The notes under the pieces are model-generated. The model was given only the letters and a program-made list of their open reading frames with translations. It was not told the origin of the DNA and did no database searches. Source: Bacteroides salyersiae WAL 10018 = DSM 18765 = JCM 12988 (GTDB taxonomy: Bacteria > Bacteroidota > Bacteroidia > Bacteroidales > Bacteroidaceae). Taken from it: 64,000 nucleotides of DNA. The translations under genes were made by a program, and so were the position numbers. Of the stretch, positions 7,401 through 14,846 are shown piece by piece. How positions within the stretch are numbered: position 1 is the stretch's first letter; each line of letters begins with the position of its first letter. The stretch covers positions 1,051,268 through 1,115,267 of the forward strand of contig NZ_KB905467.1 of NCBI RefSeq assembly GCF_000381365.1, read 5' to 3'.

Positions 7401-8923
7401 TCGAAAGTCGGAATTTTCTCCACCAAATTGATACTGCCATTTACTGCCACTGAACCGTTTTCGTCATTTAGTTCCGCTTTCCCATTGAATCCGCCATGTT
7501 TGTACTCTCCGTCGAGTGTTATATTTTCATATTTATAGTTACTGTATTCGATGGCTGCTATCAGTCCTTTCAGTATGATGGATGGCCGTTGTCTGTCATA
7601 ATGAGCACCTTTTACATCAAGATTGAATGTAACTTCTCCCAATTTGTTGTTATTAAGCAGTTTGCCCAGCTTGAAATCAATCGTCTTAATGGCTCCCGAA
7701 TATGCGAACAGACCTTTCTCTTTATCCGAACTGAGTTTAAGGTCGGTCTTGACTGTCCCTATGTCTGTATGAAATAAGCCGTATGTAACAAGGTCAGTGA
7801 AGTATCCGGATATTTCACCTCGGAAAGATAGGTTGCCCAAGCGTTCTAATATAGGAGGGACCCCGTTATATTCTTTGTTTAAGTTGCGTACGAGGAATCC
7901 GATACCGTTGCTGTTGGCCGACAGTTTGGAGAGGTTACCGAAAATGAAAGCGTCTTGCGGATGTGACAGATCTTGCAAAGAAACATCTCCTTCTACTTGA
8001 AACTGATTTCCGGCATTAATGGCCAGTTTGGAGCAGTTTAACTGATTGATTGTGCCGTTTACATCCAAATCCAACTCTATTTTCTCTTTGAAATTGGATA
8101 ATGCAGGAACAAATGGTGAAATATCTTTTAGTGTGACATAAGAAGGTAGTGTTCGGAAAGTGAACCGGACATTATCGGTGAATTGTTTAAATGCTCCTAA
8201 GCTATCATAATCGAGGTGTATGGTATCCATTTTTAAAGAAGTACCGGGCAGGTCGATAGAAAAATTGTCTATAGACATTTTTTGGGCGTTGGCTACCAGC
8301 TTTAAACTTAACTTCTTGAGCTCAAATCCGGATTGCTCATCCACGCTTAATCGTTTAATGGAGGCATTGATCGAATCGTTTTGTAACGCTTTCAGCGAAA
8401 TATTAGCTATGATATTTTGTAATCGTACATGTTTGGAGTTGAATTTTCCCGGAGTTTCTTTTTCGGAAAATACATCATATGCCAATTTGCCGCGTCGAAT
8501 CAATATGGAATTAATGCGCAGGTCGATATTTTTCTCTTTTTTAATTGTATCCTGCGATGCAAATGCATCAAGAACGAATTTAAAGTTAGGAGGTGAGTCT
8601 GGTGTTTTTTTGTTCAGGTTGATATTGAAGCCGAATAGTTGTACACTGCTGATTGTGATTTTTCCCTTGAAAAGGGGAAGTATTTCAAATTTGGCAGAAA
8701 GACGGGCAACTTTCAACATTTCTTTTCCCGATTGGTCATCGAGCAATACGTCATCTATGATGATACGGTTCAGTAGTCCCATATCTATTCTTCCAATGGT
8801 CAACTCGGTACCCATAACATGAGAGAGCTCTTTTGCTACAAATACAGCAGACTTTTGCTGAACAAATGGTATGTTCAACAAAAGAATTACTCCGATATAT
8901 ACTCCCAGTACGATACCGAGCAC
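4406..8923 (-). CDS. tamB: TamB-type translocation and assembly module protein
   Basis: A giant protein of about 1505 aa. An N-terminal membrane anchor (LGIVLGVYIGVILLLNIPF) is followed by AsmA-like beta-strand repeats (around residues 25-600, e.g. GTELTIGRIDMGLLNRIIIDDVLL) and the conserved C-terminal TamB/DUF490 domain (about 1080-1460, including SGRGSGNIRMEFYNKGDMKMFGNY in two parts). TamB-like proteins bridge the periplasm and serve phospholipid transport or outer-membrane protein assembly. No ATG is available upstream of the anchor: the frame is open back to a stop at 8962, with GTG at 8923 and CTG at 8944. The true start is uncertain; RTLKKTVRW just upstream would give the usual positive N-terminus. 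Confidence 0.9.
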   Translation of the reverse strand: MLGIVLGVYIGVILLLNIPFVQQKSAVFVAKELSHVMGTELTIGRIDMGLLNRIIIDDVLLDDQSGKEMLKVARLSAKFEILPLFKGKITISSVQLFGFNINLNKKTPDSPPNFKFVLDAFASQDTIKKEKNIDLRINSILIRRGKLAYDVFSEKETPGKFNSKHVRLQNIIANISLKALQNDSINASIKRLSVDEQSGFELKKLSLKLVANAQKMSIDNFSIDLPGTSLKMDTIHLDYDSLGAFKQFTDNVRFTFRTLPSYVTLKDISPFVPALSNFKEKIELDLDVNGTINQLNCSKLAINAGNQFQVEGDVSLQDLSHPQDAFIFGNLSKLSANSNGIGFLVRNLNKEYNGVPPILERLGNLSFRGEISGYFTDLVTYGLFHTDIGTVKTDLKLSSDKEKGLFAYSGAIKTIDFKLGKLLNNNKLGEVTFNLDVKGAHYDRQRPSIILKGLIAAIEYSNYKYENITLDGEYKHGGFNGKAELNDENGSVAVNGSINLVEKIPTFDFQASIKNLRPHELNLTQKYEDTEFSVKVTANFKGGSIDQMNGDIDIDSLQFTAPEKEYFMKNLHVAATQEAGINKLALTSEFMTANVEGRFLYPTLPVSIMNIMRSYIPSLILPPKKQIETDNNFSFDIHIFNVDILSSIFDIPLKIYTHSTIKGYVNDRMRRIRVEGYFPRLQYKNNFLESGLLLCENPSDQFMGKVRFTSQKKNGAVNISLEAQAKDDQVNTTINWGNNAAVTYSGQLAAMAQFLRTEGEKPLLKALVDIKPTDVILNDTIWQVHPSQVVVDSGKIDINDFYFSHADRYIRVDGHISDNPEDTVKVNLKDINIGYVFDIARISDDVNFEGDATGMAYASGVLKKPVLDTRLSIMNFTLNGGLLGDLDIYGAWDNEKKGIYLDAHIQEKDISKTHVNGFIYPIKPTSGLDLNIDANNLNIKFLEHYMRSIAQDVRGRASGKVHFYGKFKSLTLDGAVMTDASMKFDILNTSFALKDTIRLAPEGITFDNIHIADMEGHQGKLNGYLHYEHFKNIKYQFDIQVNNMLVMNTQESPDFPFYGTVYATGNALLTGNAQDGLDANIAMTTNRNTNFTYSTGTVASATNNQFIKFVDKTPRRSIQDSVQLVSFYEQVQQKIEKKESQTDIRLNILVDATPDATMKIIMDPVAGDYISGRGSGNIRMEFYNKGDMKMFGNYHIQQGIYKFSLQEVIRKDFIIKEGSTITFNGPPLDATLDIQASYTVPSASLNDLIPDASTIIQQPNVRVNCMMNLNGILLRPTIKLGIELPNERDEVQALVRNYLSTDEQMNMQILYLLGIGKFYMENNTGERQSSDMMSSVLSSTLSGQLNNMLSQIIDNNNWNIGTNLSTGEKGWTDMEVEGILSGQLLNNRLIINGNFGYRDNPMANTNFVGDFEAEWLLTRSGDVRLKAYNETNDHYYTKTNLTTQGVGVMYKKDFNKWNELFFWNKWKLRNRKKRMERKQEEVQKSDSIDTDNDALSKIKRLREEQ

Positions 8924-8977
8924 CCAACGTACAGTCTTTTTCAGCGTTCTGATAAGCGGTTACTTTTATTTAGCGAA

Positions 8978-9027
8978 CAAAAATATAAAATAGTTCGTTA
9001 TGAATCCTACTTTTATCATTACTTTTG
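8978..9027. promoter_or_regulatory. Divergent tamB and tsaD promoters
   Basis: TATTTTTG on the minus strand (8985-8978) faces tamB and TACTTTTG on the plus strand (9020-9027) faces tsaD. Both match TAnnTTTG; the -33 elements are weak. Confidence 0.5.
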
Positions 9028-9050
9028 CACCGTTTAAATATCAAAAAACT

Positions 9051-10070
9051 ATGAGTACGATAATATTGGGAATCGAGTCTTCTTGTGATGATACGTCGGC
9101 AGCCGTTATCAAGGATGGATATTTGCTGTCGAATGTAGTCTCCAGCCAGGCCGTTCATGAAGCGTATGGCGGTGTGGTACCCGAACTTGCTTCACGTGCG
9201 CATCAGCAAAATATTGTTCCGGTTGTACATGAGGCATTGAAGCGGGCAGGGGTGACAAAGGAGGAATTGAGTGCTGTGGCCTTTACTCGTGGTCCGGGAT
9301 TAATGGGATCACTGCTTGTGGGAGTTTCTTTCGCAAAAGGGTTTGCACGTTCGTTAGATATACCGATGATTGATGTTAATCATCTGACAGGTCATGTATT
9401 AGCTCATTTTATTAAAGTGGAGGGTGAAGAAAATAAACAACCAGGTTTCCCTTTTCTTTGTCTGCTGGTTTCGGGTGGAAATTCTCAGATTGTGTTAGTG
9501 AAAGCCTACAATGATATGGAGATTTTGGGGCAGACAATCGATGATGCAGCCGGTGAAGCCATTGATAAATGTTCGAAAGTAATGGGGCTTGGTTATCCGG
9601 GAGGTCCGATTATCGATAAGTTGGCTCGTCAGGGAAATCCCAAAGCATTTACTTTTAGCAAACCTCATATTCCGGGATTGGACTATAGCTTTAGTGGATT
9701 GAAAACTTCGTTTCTCTATTCGCTCCGTGATTGGATGAAGGACGATCCGGACTTTATTGAACATCATAAAGTTGATCTTGCCGCTTCGCTGGAGGCAACC
9801 ATTGTGGATATTCTAATGGATAAACTTCGCAAGGCTGCAAAACAATATAAAATAAACGAAGTGGCTGTAGCCGGTGGCGTGTCTGCTAACAATGGATTGA
9901 GGAATGCTTTTCGTGAACATGCTGAAAAGTACGGTTGGAAGATATTCATTCCGAAATTCAGTTATACTACCGATAATGCGGCTATGATTGCAATTACCGG
10001 ATATATGAAGTATCTGGATAAGGATTTCTGTTCAATGGAACTACCGGCATATTCGCGCGTTACCTTATAA
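9051..10070 (+). CDS. tsaD: tRNA N6-threonylcarbamoyladenosine transferase
   Basis: 339 aa from MSTIILGIESSCDDTSAAV; a 17-codon upstream extension was rejected because it overlaps the promoter. TsaD transfers the threonylcarbamoyl group from TC-AMP to A37 of ANN-reading tRNAs, acting with TsaB and TsaE. Visible hallmarks: the ASKHA nucleotide fold, GGVVPELASRAH, the iron ligand motif MIDVNHLTGHVLAH with two histidines, LVSGGNSQIV, DDAAGEAIDKCSKVMGLGYPGGP, and YSFSGLKTSFLY. It is followed 13 bases later by cinA, probably in the same transcript. Confidence 0.97.
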   Translation: MSTIILGIESSCDDTSAAVIKDGYLLSNVVSSQAVHEAYGGVVPELASRAHQQNIVPVVHEALKRAGVTKEELSAVAFTRGPGLMGSLLVGVSFAKGFARSLDIPMIDVNHLTGHVLAHFIKVEGEENKQPGFPFLCLLVSGGNSQIVLVKAYNDMEILGQTIDDAAGEAIDKCSKVMGLGYPGGPIIDKLARQGNPKAFTFSKPHIPGLDYSFSGLKTSFLYSLRDWMKDDPDFIEHHKVDLAASLEATIVDILMDKLRKAAKQYKINEVAVAGGVSANNGLRNAFREHAEKYGWKIFIPKFSYTTDNAAMIAITGYMKYLDKDFCSMELPAYSRVTL

Positions 10071-10083
10071 TATATAGTGAAGT

Positions 10084-11316
10084 ATGTTTGCAGAAATTAT
10101 CACAATCGGTGATGAGCTTCTTATAGGGCAAGTTACGGATACAAATTCCGCATGGATGGGGCGTGAGTTGAATAAAGCCGGTATTGAGGTAATTCGGGTT
10201 GTTTCGGTCCGTGATCGTGCGGAAGAAATAACCGAAGCCGTAGACGATGCGATGAAAAGGGTTGATATCGTACTTGTGACCGGTGGTTTGGGACCTACTA
10301 AAGACGATATAACCAAACAGACGTTGTGCACTTATTTTGGAACGGAACTGGTTTTTAGCGAAGAAGTATTTGAAAATGTGAAGCGGGTATTGGCAGGAAG
10401 AATCCCGATGAATGCATTGAATAGGAGCCAGGCAATGGTTCCAAAAGATTGCATTGTGATAAATAATAGGGTAGGCAGTGCTTCTGTCAGCTGGTTTGAA
10501 AGAGATGATAAAGTATTGGTTTCTATGCCGGGAGTGCCACAGGAAATGACTACTGTAATGAGTGAAGAAATTATTCCCCGTTTGCGCGAGAAGTTTGACA
10601 CGGATATAATTATACATAAGACATTTACCGTAAAGAATTATCCGGAATCGGTTTTGGCAGAAAAGCTGGAATCGTGGGAAGTGGCTTTACCGGAATGTAT
10701 AAAGTTGGCCTATTTACCGAAACCCGGCATCATCCGGTTACGATTGACAGGACGTGGAAAACAGAAAGAGGAAGTACGGATGTTGATGGATATGGAAGCA
10801 GGTAAATTGGAGGAGCTTTTAGGGGATGATATCTTTGATGAAGACGATACGCCTTTAGAAATCCTTGTAGGAAACTTGCTGAAAAAGAAGAATCTGACCG
10901 TATCCACCGCAGAAAGCTGTACCGGAGGAAGTATTGCTGCACGATTAACTTCTATCCCGGGAAGCTCCGAATATTTTAAAGGTGCTGTTGTGGCCTATTC
11001 CAATGAAATTAAAGAGGCATTGCTACATGTGTCGACTAAAACTCTTGAGAAAAGAGGTGCTGTAAGCGAAGAAACAGTAGTCGAAATGGTAAAAGGGGCG
11101 ATGGAAACGCTAAAAACAGACTGTGCGGTTTCAACTTCGGGAATAGCAGGTCCCGGGGGTGGAACAAGGGAAAAACCGGTAGGCACTGTTTGGATTGCTG
11201 CTGCTTATAAAAATAAAATTCGAACAATGAAGCAAGAGACCGATCGGGGAAGAGAAATGAATGTGGAAAGAGCAGGAAATAATGCCCTTTTGTTACTTTT
11301 AGAGCTTCTGAAATGA
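10084..11316 (+). CDS. cinA: CinA-family nicotinamide-nucleotide amidohydrolase / ADP-ribose pyrophosphatase
   Basis: 410 aa with two domains. The N-terminal MoaB/MogA-like (COG1058) domain has ITIGDELLIGQVTDTNSAWMG, split around residue 10, and VTGGLGPTKDD. The C-terminal CinA/PncC domain (about residues 255-410) has STAESCTGGSIAARLTSIPG and STSGIAGPGGGTREKPVGTVW. In characterised homologues the C-terminal domain deamidates NMN in pyridine nucleotide salvage and the N-terminal part hydrolyses ADP-ribose. Despite the name competence/damage-inducible, no competence role is implied. Both domains look intact. Confidence 0.95.
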   Translation: MFAEIITIGDELLIGQVTDTNSAWMGRELNKAGIEVIRVVSVRDRAEEITEAVDDAMKRVDIVLVTGGLGPTKDDITKQTLCTYFGTELVFSEEVFENVKRVLAGRIPMNALNRSQAMVPKDCIVINNRVGSASVSWFERDDKVLVSMPGVPQEMTTVMSEEIIPRLREKFDTDIIIHKTFTVKNYPESVLAEKLESWEVALPECIKLAYLPKPGIIRLRLTGRGKQKEEVRMLMDMEAGKLEELLGDDIFDEDDTPLEILVGNLLKKKNLTVSTAESCTGGSIAARLTSIPGSSEYFKGAVVAYSNEIKEALLHVSTKTLEKRGAVSEETVVEMVKGAMETLKTDCAVSTSGIAGPGGGTREKPVGTVWIAAAYKNKIRTMKQETDRGREMNVERAGNNALLLLLELLK

Positions 11317-11436
11317 AGAAAATATGTATTGTATAACGAATTATTTTCGGATTTACTTGTTTTATATCTATAAAAGTGCTTACTTTGCGCTCTGTTTGAA
11401 ATAAGTATAGATAAAAACTATAAAAATAAGATAGAA

Positions 11437-11697
11437 ATGTCGAAGATTTGTCAAATTACCGGAAAGAAAGCCATGATTGGCAACAATGTTTCACACTCAA
11501 AGAGAAGAACTAAGAGAACCTTTGATTTGAACTTGTTTAACAAGAAGTTCTATTATGTAGAACAGGACTGCTGGATCAGCTTGAGCCTTTGTGCTGCTGG
11601 TTTGCGCATTATTAACAAAAAAGGATTGGACGCTGCACTGAATGATGCAGTAGCTAAAGGGTATTGTGATTGGAAAACCATTAAAGTGATTGGCTAA
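11437..11697 (+). CDS. rpmB: 50S ribosomal protein bL28
   Basis: 86 aa, MSKICQITGKKAMIGNNVSHSKRRTK in family order, with the conserved RTFDLNLFNKKFY and C-terminal GLDAALNDAVAKGY. This is the normal length for Bacteroidetes L28. It heads a tight cluster with L33, a DUF4295-type protein and ftsY; the intergenic gap of 21 bases to L33 suggests one transcript. Confidence 0.97.
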   Translation: MSKICQITGKKAMIGNNVSHSKRRTKRTFDLNLFNKKFYYVEQDCWISLSLCAAGLRIINKKGLDAALNDAVAKGYCDWKTIKVIG

Positions 11698-11718
11698 ACG
11701 TAGAGGAGAAAACTGATT

Positions 11719-11907
11719 ATGGCAAAGAAAGCAAAAGGTAATAGAGTACAAGTGATTCTGGAATGTACAGAACACAAGGATAGCGGTATGCCGGGAACAT
11801 CTCGTTATATCACAACGAAAAATAGAAAAAATACCACAGAAAGACTTGAGTTGAAGAAATACAACCCGATTTTGAAGAGAGTAACAGTTCATAAAGAAAT
11901 TAAATAA
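11719..11907 (+). CDS. rpmG: 50S ribosomal protein bL33
   Basis: 62 aa, MAKKAKGNRVQVILECTEHKDSGMPGTSRYITTKNRKNT in pieces along the sequence, with LELKKYNPILKRVTVHKEIK at the end. It keeps only one of the zinc-ribbon cysteines (ECTEH), so this is the zinc-free form; no second copy is in the window. It lies between L28 and a DUF4295-type small gene. Confidence 0.97.
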   Translation: MAKKAKGNRVQVILECTEHKDSGMPGTSRYITTKNRKNTTERLELKKYNPILKRVTVHKEIK

Positions 11908-11922
11908 TATAGAGAATAACCC

Positions 11923-12081
11923 ATGGCAAAGAAGACAGTAGCAAGTTTGCACGAAGGATCTAAAGAAGGTCGTTCTTATACTAAGGTTATCAAAATGGTT
12001 AAGTCTCCGAAAACTGGTGCTTACATTTTTGATGAACAGATGGTTCCTAACGAAAAAGTACAAGACTTTTTCAAGAAATAA
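11923..12081 (+). CDS. DUF4295-type small basic protein, likely ribosome-associated
   Basis: A 52-aa protein starting MAKKTVASLHEGSKEGRSYT and ending EKVQDFFKK. It is short, lysine-rich and starts 15 bases after the L33 stop, ahead of ftsY, a position I recall as conserved in Bacteroidetes for DUF4295. Its size, charge and neighbours suggest a lineage-specific ribosomal protein; I have a vague memory of a Bacteroidetes-specific large-subunit protein called bL38 and cannot confirm this is it. A strong terminator follows. Confidence 0.85.
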   Translation: MAKKTVASLHEGSKEGRSYTKVIKMVKSPKTGAYIFDEQMVPNEKVQDFFKK

Positions 12082-12104
12082 GATAAAGTTGCAGTTTACT
12101 GCAT

Positions 12105-12142
12105 AAAAAATCCTCTCATGAATTCATTGAGAGGATTTTTTT
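12105..12142 (+). terminator. Rho-independent terminator
   Basis: AAAAAATCCTCTCA (from 12105) pairs perfectly with TGAGAGGATTTTTT around a 9-base loop. It closes the L28-L33-DUF4295 transcript. Confidence 0.9.
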
Positions 12143-12225
12143 ATGCGTTATTGGGTAGATTTTTTAGTTTTTCATTACTTTATTATATCTTTGTAGCATA
12201 ATGTATTATACAAATAGTAAGTATC

Positions 12226-13185
12226 ATGGGATTTTTTAGTTTTTTCTCGAAGGAAAAGAAGGAAACTTTAGATAAAGGATTATCTAAAACCAAGGAAAGT
12301 GTGTTCAGTAAGATAGCTCGTGCAGTAGCAGGGAAATCTAAAGTGGACGACGAAGTGTTGGATAATCTTGAAGAGGTGCTCATCACTTCCGATGTAGGTG
12401 TAGAGACTACACTGAACATTATTAAACGTATCGAAAAGCGTGCTGCAAGTGATAAATATGTAAATACTCAGGAACTCAATACAATTCTTCGTGATGAAAT
12501 TGCTGCATTGTTGACAGAGAATAATTCAGAAGATGTTGCTGATTTTGATGTCCCTATTGAAAAGAAACCATATGTGATTATGGTAGTGGGAGTTAATGGT
12601 GTTGGGAAGACGACTACCATAGGTAAATTGGCTTATCAATTCAAAAAAGCCGGCAAGTCGGTCTATTTGGGGGCTGCTGATACGTTCCGTGCTGCTGCGG
12701 TAGAACAGTTGGTTATTTGGGGTGAAAGGGTAGGTGTGCCCGTAATTAAACAAAAGATGGGCTCGGATCCGGCTTCTGTGGCTTTTGATACATTAAGTTC
12801 GGCTGTTTCCAATAATGCTGATGTTGTAATTATTGATACGGCAGGACGTTTGCATAATAAAGTGGGATTGATGAACGAGCTGACTAAGATTAAGAATGTA
12901 ATGAAGAAAGTCGTTCCGGATGCGCCGAATGAGGTATTGCTTGTGTTGGATGGTTCTACAGGGCAAAATGCTTTTGAACAGGCAAAACAGTTTACATTGG
13001 CTACTGAAGTAACGGCTATGGCAATAACCAAGTTGGACGGAACGGCCAAAGGAGGAGTTGTAATCGGCATTTCCGATCAGTTTAAGATTCCGGTGAAATA
13101 CATCGGATTAGGTGAAGGTATGGAAGATCTGCAAGTATTTCGTAAAAAAGAATTTGTTGATTCCTTGTTTGGAGAGAATGCATGA
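12226..13185 (+). CDS. ftsY: Signal recognition particle receptor FtsY
   Basis: 319 aa, the SRP-dependent targeting GTPase that docks Ffh-ribosome complexes at the inner membrane. The N domain (about 1-95) is followed by the G domain with G1 GVNGVGKTTT, DTFRAAAVEQL, G3 DTAGR, G4 TKLDG and C-terminal PVKYIGLGEGMEDLQVF. The acidic A domain of E. coli FtsY is missing; the protein opens with MGFFSFFSKEKKE, an amphipathic basic stretch that can bind lipid. A TATCTTTG box lies at 12186-12193. Its stop overlaps the rimO start by 4 bases (ATGA), so the two are translationally coupled. Confidence 0.97.
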   Translation: MGFFSFFSKEKKETLDKGLSKTKESVFSKIARAVAGKSKVDDEVLDNLEEVLITSDVGVETTLNIIKRIEKRAASDKYVNTQELNTILRDEIAALLTENNSEDVADFDVPIEKKPYVIMVVGVNGVGKTTTIGKLAYQFKKAGKSVYLGAADTFRAAAVEQLVIWGERVGVPVIKQKMGSDPASVAFDTLSSAVSNNADVVIIDTAGRLHNKVGLMNELTKIKNVMKKVVPDAPNEVLLVLDGSTGQNAFEQAKQFTLATEVTAMAITKLDGTAKGGVVIGISDQFKIPVKYIGLGEGMEDLQVFRKKEFVDSLFGENA

Positions 13186-14483
13186 AAAGAAAAACAATAG
13201 ATATAATCACTTTAGGGTGTTCTAAAAATTTGGTAGATTCGGAGCAGTTGATGCGTCAATTGGAAGAAGCCGGATATAATGTGACTCATGACGCTGAGAA
13301 GCCGGAAGGAGAAATAGCAGTAATCAATACTTGTGGTTTCATTGGTGATGCAAAGGAAGAATCTATTAATATGATTTTGGAATTTGCCCAGGAGAAAGAG
13401 GAAGGAAACTTGGAAAAACTTTTTGTGATGGGCTGTCTTTCAGAACGTTATTTGCAAGAGTTGGCGATCGAGATTCCGCAAGTTGATAAGTTTTATGGGA
13501 AATTTAATTGGAAAGAGCTTTTACAAGATCTCGGTAAGGCCTATCATGATGAATTGTATATCGAACGTACGCTGACCACTCCTGAGCATTATGCTTATTT
13601 GAAGATATCGGAGGGTTGTGACCGGAAATGTTCATATTGTGCCATTCCTATCATAACCGGACGTCATGTTTCACGTCCGATGGAAGAAATTCTGGAAGAA
13701 GTGAAGTATTTGGTTTCCAGAGGGGTAAAAGAGTTTCAGGTAATAGCTCAAGAATTGACCTATTATGGGGTCGATTTATATAAAAAGCAGATGCTTCCGG
13801 AATTGATAGAGTGTATTTCGGATATTCCGGGAGTAGAGTGGATTCGTTTGCATTATGCTTATCCGGCACATTTTCCCACTGATTTATTCCGCGTGATGCG
13901 TGAACGTGATAATGTGTGTAAATATATGGATATTGCTTTGCAGCATATCAGTGATAACATGCTGGAACGGATGCGTCGGCATGTGACGAAAGAGGACACT
14001 TATCGATTGATAGAGCAATTCCGCAGGGAAGTTCCCGGTATTCATCTGCGCACGACTTTAATGGTCGGACATCCGGGAGAAACAGAAGTTGATTTTGAAG
14101 AACTGAAGGAATTTGTTCGTAAGGTTCGTTTCGATAGAATGGGGGCTTTTGCCTATTCGGAAGAAGAGGGGACTTATGCCGCAAAGCATTATGAAGATTC
14201 TGTTCCTGCCGAGATTAAGCAGGCTCGTCTGGATGAACTGATGGATATTCAGCAGGGGATTTCGGCTGAGCTAAGCGCTGCAAAAGTCGGTAAGCAGATG
14301 AGGGTTATTATCGATCGTGTCGAGGGAGATTATTATATAGGTCGTACGGAGTTTGATTCGCCGGAAGTTGATCCGGAAGTGTTGATTGACCGTTTGGATG
14401 GAACGCCGCTTATTATTGGTAACTTTTATCAGATTGAGGTGGTTGATTCCGATGATTTCGATCTTTTTGGTAAGGTCGTTTGA
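13182..14483 (+). CDS. rimO: Ribosomal protein uS12 methylthiotransferase RimO
   Basis: 433 aa radical-SAM enzyme that methylthiolates an aspartate of ribosomal protein S12. The N-terminal UPF0004 domain has TLGCSKNLVDSEQL with further cluster cysteines at NTCGF and MGCLSERY. The radical-SAM motif is CDRKCSYC, followed by HVSRPMEEILEE. The C-terminal TRAM domain covers about 365-433. RimO is favoured over MiaB by LGCSKNLVDSE and AIPIITG. It overlaps ftsY by 4 bases. Confidence 0.96.
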   Translation: MKRKTIDIITLGCSKNLVDSEQLMRQLEEAGYNVTHDAEKPEGEIAVINTCGFIGDAKEESINMILEFAQEKEEGNLEKLFVMGCLSERYLQELAIEIPQVDKFYGKFNWKELLQDLGKAYHDELYIERTLTTPEHYAYLKISEGCDRKCSYCAIPIITGRHVSRPMEEILEEVKYLVSRGVKEFQVIAQELTYYGVDLYKKQMLPELIECISDIPGVEWIRLHYAYPAHFPTDLFRVMRERDNVCKYMDIALQHISDNMLERMRRHVTKEDTYRLIEQFRREVPGIHLRTTLMVGHPGETEVDFEELKEFVRKVRFDRMGAFAYSEEEGTYAAKHYEDSVPAEIKQARLDELMDIQQGISAELSAAKVGKQMRVIIDRVEGDYYIGRTEFDSPEVDPEVLIDRLDGTPLIIGNFYQIEVVDSDDFDLFGKVV

Positions 14484-14505
14484 AAGAAAAATCCCGAAGA
14501 ATTTG

Positions 14506-14513
14506 TATTTTTG
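14506..14513 (+). promoter_or_regulatory. -7 box upstream of the HU gene pair
   Basis: TATTTTTG matches TAnnTTTG and lies 46 bases before the TTG start at 14559. The -33 element is unclear. Confidence 0.45.
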
Positions 14514-14558
14514 CTCAAAAATGACTAATATAGCGTCGAACTTTTAAAACTTCAAGAT

Positions 14559-14831
14559 TTGAATAATAAAGATTTTACTTCGGAATTGTCGCGCAGGTTA
14601 GGGTATACAATAAAGGATACGTCTGAATTGATGTCCTCTTTGTTGTCGGATATGACTCAGGAATTGCAAGAAGGGAATGTAGTAACGATACAGGGCTTTG
14701 GAACTTTTGAAGTAAAAAAGAAAGCAGAGCGTATAACGGTTAATCCGACAACCAAGCAACGTATGCTCGTTCCTCCCAAATTAGTGTTAGCATATAGGCC
14801 GAGTGGTCAGCTAAAAGAAAAGTTTAAATAA
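14559..14831 (+). CDS. HU-family DNA-binding protein
   Basis: 90 aa, the full length of HU. It has an N-terminal helical dimer part (DFTSELSRRLGYTIKDTSELM), the HU signature VVTIQGFGTFEVKKK, and the DNA-arm region RITVNPTTKQRMLVPPK with a C-terminal helix. The start must be TTG at 14559: there is no in-frame ATG or GTG between it and a stop at 14526. A rare start may keep expression low. It is followed 15 bases later by a second HU-type gene with a membrane anchor, suggesting the two proteins can pair. Confidence 0.9.
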   Translation: MNNKDFTSELSRRLGYTIKDTSELMSSLLSDMTQELQEGNVVTIQGFGTFEVKKKAERITVNPTTKQRMLVPPKLVLAYRPSGQLKEKFK

Positions 14832-14846
14832 AAAAGACTCTCTCTT

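Noticed and set aside
8220..8822. 200-aa open frame opposite tamB
   Set aside because: Antisense to a strongly supported TamB domain, no family similarity and no promoter.
9000..9050. Longer start for tsaD
   Set aside because: The extension covers the -7 box TACTTTTG, and the family begins at MSTIILGIESSCDD.
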